64,000 nt of DNA from Bacteroidales bacterium (GTDB taxonomy: Bacteria; Bacteroidota; Bacteroidia; Bacteroidales; Muribaculaceae), in the NCBI GenBank assembly GCA_014800685.1, contig JAAVFQ010000003.1:71352-135351 (forward strand). The letters run 5' to 3'. The translations under genes were made by a program, and so were the position numbers. Below, one piece after another: positions 60,474 to 64,000 of the stretch; the first letter of the stretch is position 1; the number at the start of each line of letters is the position of its first letter. The notes below the pieces were generated by a model, which saw only the letters and a program-made list of their open reading frames with translations, was not told where the DNA came from and searched no databases.

Positions 60474-61730
60474 ATGAAAGCATTAATGTTCGGATGGGAA
60501 TTTCCCCCGCATATTCTCGGTGGTCTCGGCACTGCAAGCTACGGACTCACTAAAGGAATGCACGCCAATGGTGGCATTGACATAACTTTCGTTATCCCAA
60601 AACCCTGGGGCGATGAGGAGAGGGGCTTCGCAGATATTATCGGAGCTTGCAATACTCCCGTCGCCTGGAGAGACGTCTCTTGGGATTATGTAGAGTCCAG
60701 AATCGGAAAGTATATGTCTCCGCAGACTTATTTCGACCTCAGAGACCATATTTATGCCGACTTCAACTATATGCACCTCAACGACCTCGGATGCATTGAG
60801 TTTTCCGGCCGCTACCCCGACAATATACTTGAAGAGATCAACAATTATTCTATCGTAGCCGGAGTCATTGCCCGAACCATTCCCTGCGATGTGATTCATT
60901 CGCATGACTGGCTCACGTATCCCGCCGGAATCCATGCCAAGAAAATCACCGGCAAACCTCTCGTTATTCATGTGCATGCCACTGACTTCGACCGCTCAAG
61001 AGGCAATGTCAATCCCACTGTGTTTGCCATTGAAAAGGATGGTATGGAAAATGCCGACCACATTATCACTGTCTCCAACCTTACCCGTCGCACTGTAATA
61101 GAAAAATATGGCATCAATCCCGATAAGGTTACTACCGTGCATAACGCTGTCATTCCGCTCTCTGACGATATCTTAAATCTGCCACGCCGCACGCAAGGTG
61201 ACAAAGTCGTGACCTTTCTCGGAAGAATCACCATGCAGAAAGGACCCGAATATTTCGTAGAGGCTGCTGCTAAAGTGCTTCAGAAGAATCCTAACGTAAG
61301 ATTCGTTATGGCGGGAAGTGGCGATATGATGGAGAAGATGATTAAACTCGCTGCCAAAAGGGATATCGCTGATAAATTCCATTTCACCGGATTTCTTAAG
61401 GGCAAGGAAGTTTACGAGATGCTCAGAGATTCTGACGTATACATTATGCCTTCCGTTTCAGAGCCTTTCGGAATTTCTCCGCTTGAAGCAATGGAAATGG
61501 GCGTCCCTTCCATTATTTCAAAGCAGAGCGGGTGTGCGGAAATTCTTAATAACGTCATCAAAACCGACTACTGGGACATCGACGCCATGGCCGATGCTAT
61601 TCATTCCATCATCTCTAATCCCGCACTTCACGAAACGCTAAGACGCGACGGAATAGAGGAGATTAAAGGCATCACATGGGAAAAAGCCGGAAAAAAGGTC
61701 ATTGACATCTATAATAAAGTCATTAAGTAA
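60474..61730 (+). CDS. GT4 family glycosyltransferase (probable glycogen synthase)
   Basis: A 418-residue GT-B enzyme. The N-terminus LMFGWEFPPHILGGLGTASY is typical of Bacteroidetes glycogen-linked glycosyltransferases and resembles the KxGGL loop of glycogen synthases. Other motifs: VIHSHDWLTYPAGI, IVSNLTRRTVIEKYGI-like TVSNLTRRTVIEKYG, FLGRITMQKGPEYF and the E-x7-E donor motif EPFGISPLEAMEMGVPSI. Between debranching enzyme (22 bp) and GH57 gene (123 bp). Nucleotide sugar unknown (UDP- or ADP-glucose). Confidence 0.92.
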   Translation: MKALMFGWEFPPHILGGLGTASYGLTKGMHANGGIDITFVIPKPWGDEERGFADIIGACNTPVAWRDVSWDYVESRIGKYMSPQTYFDLRDHIYADFNYMHLNDLGCIEFSGRYPDNILEEINNYSIVAGVIARTIPCDVIHSHDWLTYPAGIHAKKITGKPLVIHVHATDFDRSRGNVNPTVFAIEKDGMENADHIITVSNLTRRTVIEKYGINPDKVTTVHNAVIPLSDDILNLPRRTQGDKVVTFLGRITMQKGPEYFVEAAAKVLQKNPNVRFVMAGSGDMMEKMIKLAAKRDIADKFHFTGFLKGKEVYEMLRDSDVYIMPSVSEPFGISPLEAMEMGVPSIISKQSGCAEILNNVIKTDYWDIDAMADAIHSIISNPALHETLRRDGIEEIKGITWEKAGKKVIDIYNKVIK

Positions 61731-61853
61731 CCTTTCCGCAGTCACAAAAGAAAATATTTGCACATCTGACTGTAATATATACCCGAAACTGAAACTCCGG
61801 TACTTTGCTTCTGACTACTCAGAATTTGCCCATCACAATATATACGCATCATT

Positions 61854-63182
61854 ATGAAAACCATCGCTCTTTACTTCAAGATTCATCAGCCGTTCAGGCT
61901 AAAAAGATACAGATTCTTTGACATTGGCAATGACCATTACTATTATGACGATTTCGCCAATGAAGAGATCATTTCACGCATTGCCCAGTCTTCCTACATC
62001 CCCACCACCAAGACTTTGCTCAAAATGCTCTCTGACTCTCACAACGAGTTCAAATGCACTATCTCTATCTCCGGTACAGCTATCGAACAACTTCAGCTTG
62101 CCGTGCCGGAATTTATCGAACTCCTCAAGAAACTCGCCGACACCGGTAAAGTAGAATTCCTCAGCGAAACATACTCTCACTCTCTCGCTTCCCTCGAAGA
62201 CCCTGAGGAATTCATTCGGCAGGTCAAAGCGCATGACGACCTGATAAAATCCCTTTTCGGTCTCACGCCTACAATTTTCCAGAACACCGAGCTCATATAT
62301 GATGATGAGCTCTCCCTCCTTATCGGTAGCATGGGCTTCAAAGGTGTTCTCACTGAAGGGGCAAAGCACATACTCGGTTGGAAATCTCCCGACTTCGTGT
62401 ATTGCTCTGCAGCAAATCCTGCTCTTTCCATTCTCCTTATAAATGATAAACTCTCCGAAGACATCTCCCGCAACTTCAACAATCCCGCCTGGGATCAATA
62501 TCCCCTCACAGCCGACAAATATTTATCATGGATAGATAATCTCCCGGCCGATGAGCAGTGCCTCAACCTTTACTTCAGCATGGAGACGTTCGGCTCTTTC
62601 ATCCCGGCCCAATCCGGAATTTTCCAATTCCTTGAGGCTCTTCCATCATTTGCAAAAGAGTCCGGAATAAAATTCTCCCTCCCCTCTGAGATTATCAAAA
62701 ACTGCAAACCGGTAGGCTCTCTATCCGTTCCCTACCCTATTTCCGGAGTTGATGAGGCCCGCGATGTCTCAGCATGGAGAGGCAACGACCTGCAGAAAGA
62801 AGCTCTCGGCAAACTCTATGCCGTCGCTGAAAGAGTAAACCTCGCCAACGACCGCCGCCTTAAGCTCGATTGGGACCGCCTCCAGTCAAGCGACCACTTC
62901 TACTACATGAGCACCAAAAATCTCGCTGACGGGGCATCTCACGCCTCTTTTAGCCCATACGATTCGCCATTCTCCGCATTTACAAACTACATGAACGTCC
63001 TCGCCGACTTTCTCGTTCGCGTAGAAGAGCAATTCCCCGCCGACATTGACAACGAGGAATTAAACTCACTCCTTCTCACCATAAGAAATCAGGCATCTGA
63101 AATCAACGCTTTGAAGAAAGAGGTAAAGACTATCCGACAGAACGTTGAGAACAGCGACGTCAAAAGTCTCCCTAAAAAATAA
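61854..63182 (+). CDS. Glycoside hydrolase family 57 alpha-amylase-type enzyme
   Basis: A 442-residue GH57 protein. Conserved region 1 is YFKIHQPFRLKRYRFF (HQP), region 2 lies around SETYSHSL, region 3 contains the nucleophile Glu in IFQNTELIYDDELSLLI, and the SMETFGSF region follows. Retaining alpha-glucan hydrolases or 4-alpha-glucanotransferases of this family act on glycogen and maltodextrins. Ends with a short coiled coil (ALKKEVKTIRQNVENSDVK). Last gene of the glycogen operon. It has no signal peptide, so it acts in the cytoplasm. Confidence 0.92.
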   Translation: MKTIALYFKIHQPFRLKRYRFFDIGNDHYYYDDFANEEIISRIAQSSYIPTTKTLLKMLSDSHNEFKCTISISGTAIEQLQLAVPEFIELLKKLADTGKVEFLSETYSHSLASLEDPEEFIRQVKAHDDLIKSLFGLTPTIFQNTELIYDDELSLLIGSMGFKGVLTEGAKHILGWKSPDFVYCSAANPALSILLINDKLSEDISRNFNNPAWDQYPLTADKYLSWIDNLPADEQCLNLYFSMETFGSFIPAQSGIFQFLEALPSFAKESGIKFSLPSEIIKNCKPVGSLSVPYPISGVDEARDVSAWRGNDLQKEALGKLYAVAERVNLANDRRLKLDWDRLQSSDHFYYMSTKNLADGASHASFSPYDSPFSAFTNYMNVLADFLVRVEEQFPADIDNEELNSLLLTIRNQASEINALKKEVKTIRQNVENSDVKSLPKK

Positions 63183-63193
63183 AACCGAATATC

Positions 63194-63375
63194 CCCACAA
63201 ATAAAAGACAGAATCTACGCAATTAATAAGCCGGACTTTACGCACAAATAATAAGCCATAGTCTCCTCATATAATAAGACAGAGTCTACCCACAAATAAT
63301 AAGACAGAGTCTACCCACAAATAATAAGACAGAGTCTACTCAAAAATAATAAGGTAGAATCTACGCAAAAATAAT
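63194..63375 (+). repeat. 25-bp tandem repeat
   Basis: About seven copies of a 25-bp unit of the type CACAAATAATAAGACAGAG followed by TCTACC. The three central copies (63291-63365) are nearly identical; the outer ones diverge. There are no spacers. It starts 12 bp after the GH57 stop, before the terminator at 63384-63424, so it is part of the 3' untranslated region. Confidence 0.9.
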
Positions 63376-63383
63376 CCTCAAAG

Positions 63384-63424
63384 TAGAGGGCGTGTCAGAA
63401 AATAAAAATTTGACACGCCCTCTA
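63384..63424 (+). terminator. Terminator of the glycogen operon, GTGTCAAA family
   Basis: TAGAGGGCGTGTCAGAAA pairs with TTTGACACGCCCTCTA. It is 200 bp after the last stop codon, behind the 25-bp repeats. Confidence 0.85.
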
Positions 63425-63454
63425 ATACTTCTTATAATAGCCCCATAAGCCTTA

Positions 63455-63716
63455 TCTCCCACATCTCCCATAACTCCCACGTCTCCCACACCTCCCACAC
63501 CTCCCTATCCCGCACACCCCCATATCTCCCACGCCTCCCATATATCCCAAACCTCCCATAACTCCCACACCTCCCTATTCCGCACACCGCCAAATCTTCC
63601 ACACCTCCCACATCTCACATAACTACCAGATCTCCCCTTAACTCCTATAACTCCAACGCCTCCCATAACTCCCAAACTTCCCACATCCCCCAAATCCCCC
63701 TTATTTCCCATTACCT
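63455..63716 (+). repeat. Degenerate 9-bp polypyrimidine repeat
   Basis: About 29 units of the type CTCCCAYAW / CTCCCACAC over 262 bp. The plus strand is almost free of G apart from a few CG steps, so the strand asymmetry is extreme. In the minus frame it reads Trp-Glu-x tripeptides, an outcome of the 9-bp period rather than a protein. Bases 63717-63887 hold nothing that I recognise. Confidence 0.85.
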
Positions 63717-63887
63717 CGCATAATTACCACCTATCAGTGAGATGATGCGCCATCTCAATCCGAATAATTCCATTCAGATTAAACATAGCATTTTTGACCA
63801 CTAAGTTCGCACTCAAAAATCCTTTTCTCAACACGCCCTTTTTCGTACCGATACCGTTACGGTCCAATTCACATACATAAAAAATAA

Positions 63888-63920
63888 GAGGCTGTCTAAC
63901 AACCAAAGTTAGGCAGTCTC
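63888..63920 (-). terminator. Terminator on the minus strand at the right edge
   Basis: GAGACTGCCTAAC pairs with GTTAGACAGCCTC (one bulged base), followed on the minus strand by TTATTTTTTATG. The orientation suits a gene entering from the right. Confidence 0.7.
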
Positions 63921-63945
63921 TATTTTATACATAAAATCGGGATAT

Positions 63946-64000
63946 TCAGGCTGCATTTGCCACTCCCGAGATATAATTTGGGTAAAAGCTTAAATGAGGG
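63946..64000 (-). CDS. C-terminal end of a gene entering from the right edge
   Basis: A minus-strand frame reads PHLSFYPNYISGVANAA and stops at TGA (63946-63948), 25 bp before the terminator at 63888-63920. With 17 codons visible the family cannot be named, and another frame is also open at the edge. The call rests mainly on the position of the terminator. Confidence 0.35.
   Translation of the reverse strand, partial: PHLSFYPNYISGVANAA

Noticed and set aside
63194..63375. 25-bp repeat considered as a CRISPR array
   Set aside because: Units are contiguous with no spacers and no cas genes are present. The same reasoning applies to 30707-30937.
63505..63711. Minus-strand frame with repeated Trp-Glu-x tripeptides
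   Set aside because: Produced by a degenerate 9-bp repeat; codons follow the repeat period and there is no start signal.
63724..63906. 60-residue minus-strand frame near the right edge, considered as a transposase remnant
   Set aside because: I could match no transposase motif, and it runs through the terminator at 63888-63920.

Overview
The window looks like chromosome of a Bacteroidales bacterium, and a gut Muribaculaceae/Bacteroides-type genome is my best guess (inference). Support: at least nine promoters of the Bacteroidetes type (TTTG or TTG, then exactly 20 bp, then TAnnTTTG), Bacteroidetes-restricted families (DUF4494, DUF4492, the serB type with an ACT-like N-terminus, GWEFPPHI-type GT4 glycosyltransferase, OmpA-family porin), few Shine-Dalgarno sequences, and a 29-residue bS22/AURKAIP1-like ribosomal gene. 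Nearly everything is core housekeeping. I see no prophage, integrase, CRISPR array or recognisable defence island.

Layout: 1-934 is the start of a thiamine operon (thiS, then a thiE/TenI gene cut by the window edge) behind a TPP riboswitch. 1021-5821 holds a DEDDy exonuclease, a small membrane protein, a convergent acyltransferase and a secreted WG-repeat protein. 5822-6565 is gene-free but rich: an inverted pair of dispersed repeats flanks a probable intrinsic-terminator small RNA. 6566-17362 (minus) carries nifJ (pyruvate:ferredoxin oxidoreductase), a DEAD-box helicase, recG, ispD, fabG, a FabH-like ketosynthase and a TetR regulator with a likely self-operator. An initiator tRNA, an RluA-type pseudouridine synthase and a secreted alpha/beta hydrolase follow. 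The minus-strand DUF4492-cydA-cydB operon encodes cytochrome bd oxidase. 23041-30668 contains an SDR enzyme, DUF4494-yggS, an FHS sugar transporter, transketolase and a very strongly expressed-looking OmpA protein.

30700-37940 is the most accessory-looking part: a 22-bp tandem repeat, a zinc-ribbon DUF3268 gene, then a translationally coupled operon of a DUF3825 protein, two half-size chromate transporters and folC. 38098-40552 is HU, bS22-like, RNase G. 40759-54416 has yigZ, a DJ-1 protein, apbE-rmuC, serB and a patatin/outer-membrane-barrel fusion, a Sel1 protein, a polyprenyl glycosylphosphotransferase, a DUF349 protein and a secreted cyclophilin. 54693-63182 has a cytidylate-kinase-like gene, DUF308, rnpB, YihY, and a glycogen operon (debranching enzyme, GT4, GH57). 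The last 800 bp is tandem-repeat DNA and the end of a gene running in from the right.

The most novel material is non-coding: (a) a 181-184 bp element present three times, bounded by inverted AAGTAAGT ends, with shorter relatives scattered in leaders; (b) a sequence-conserved terminator family built on GAGGGTGTGTCAAAA; (c) the candidate small RNA at 6127-6210.
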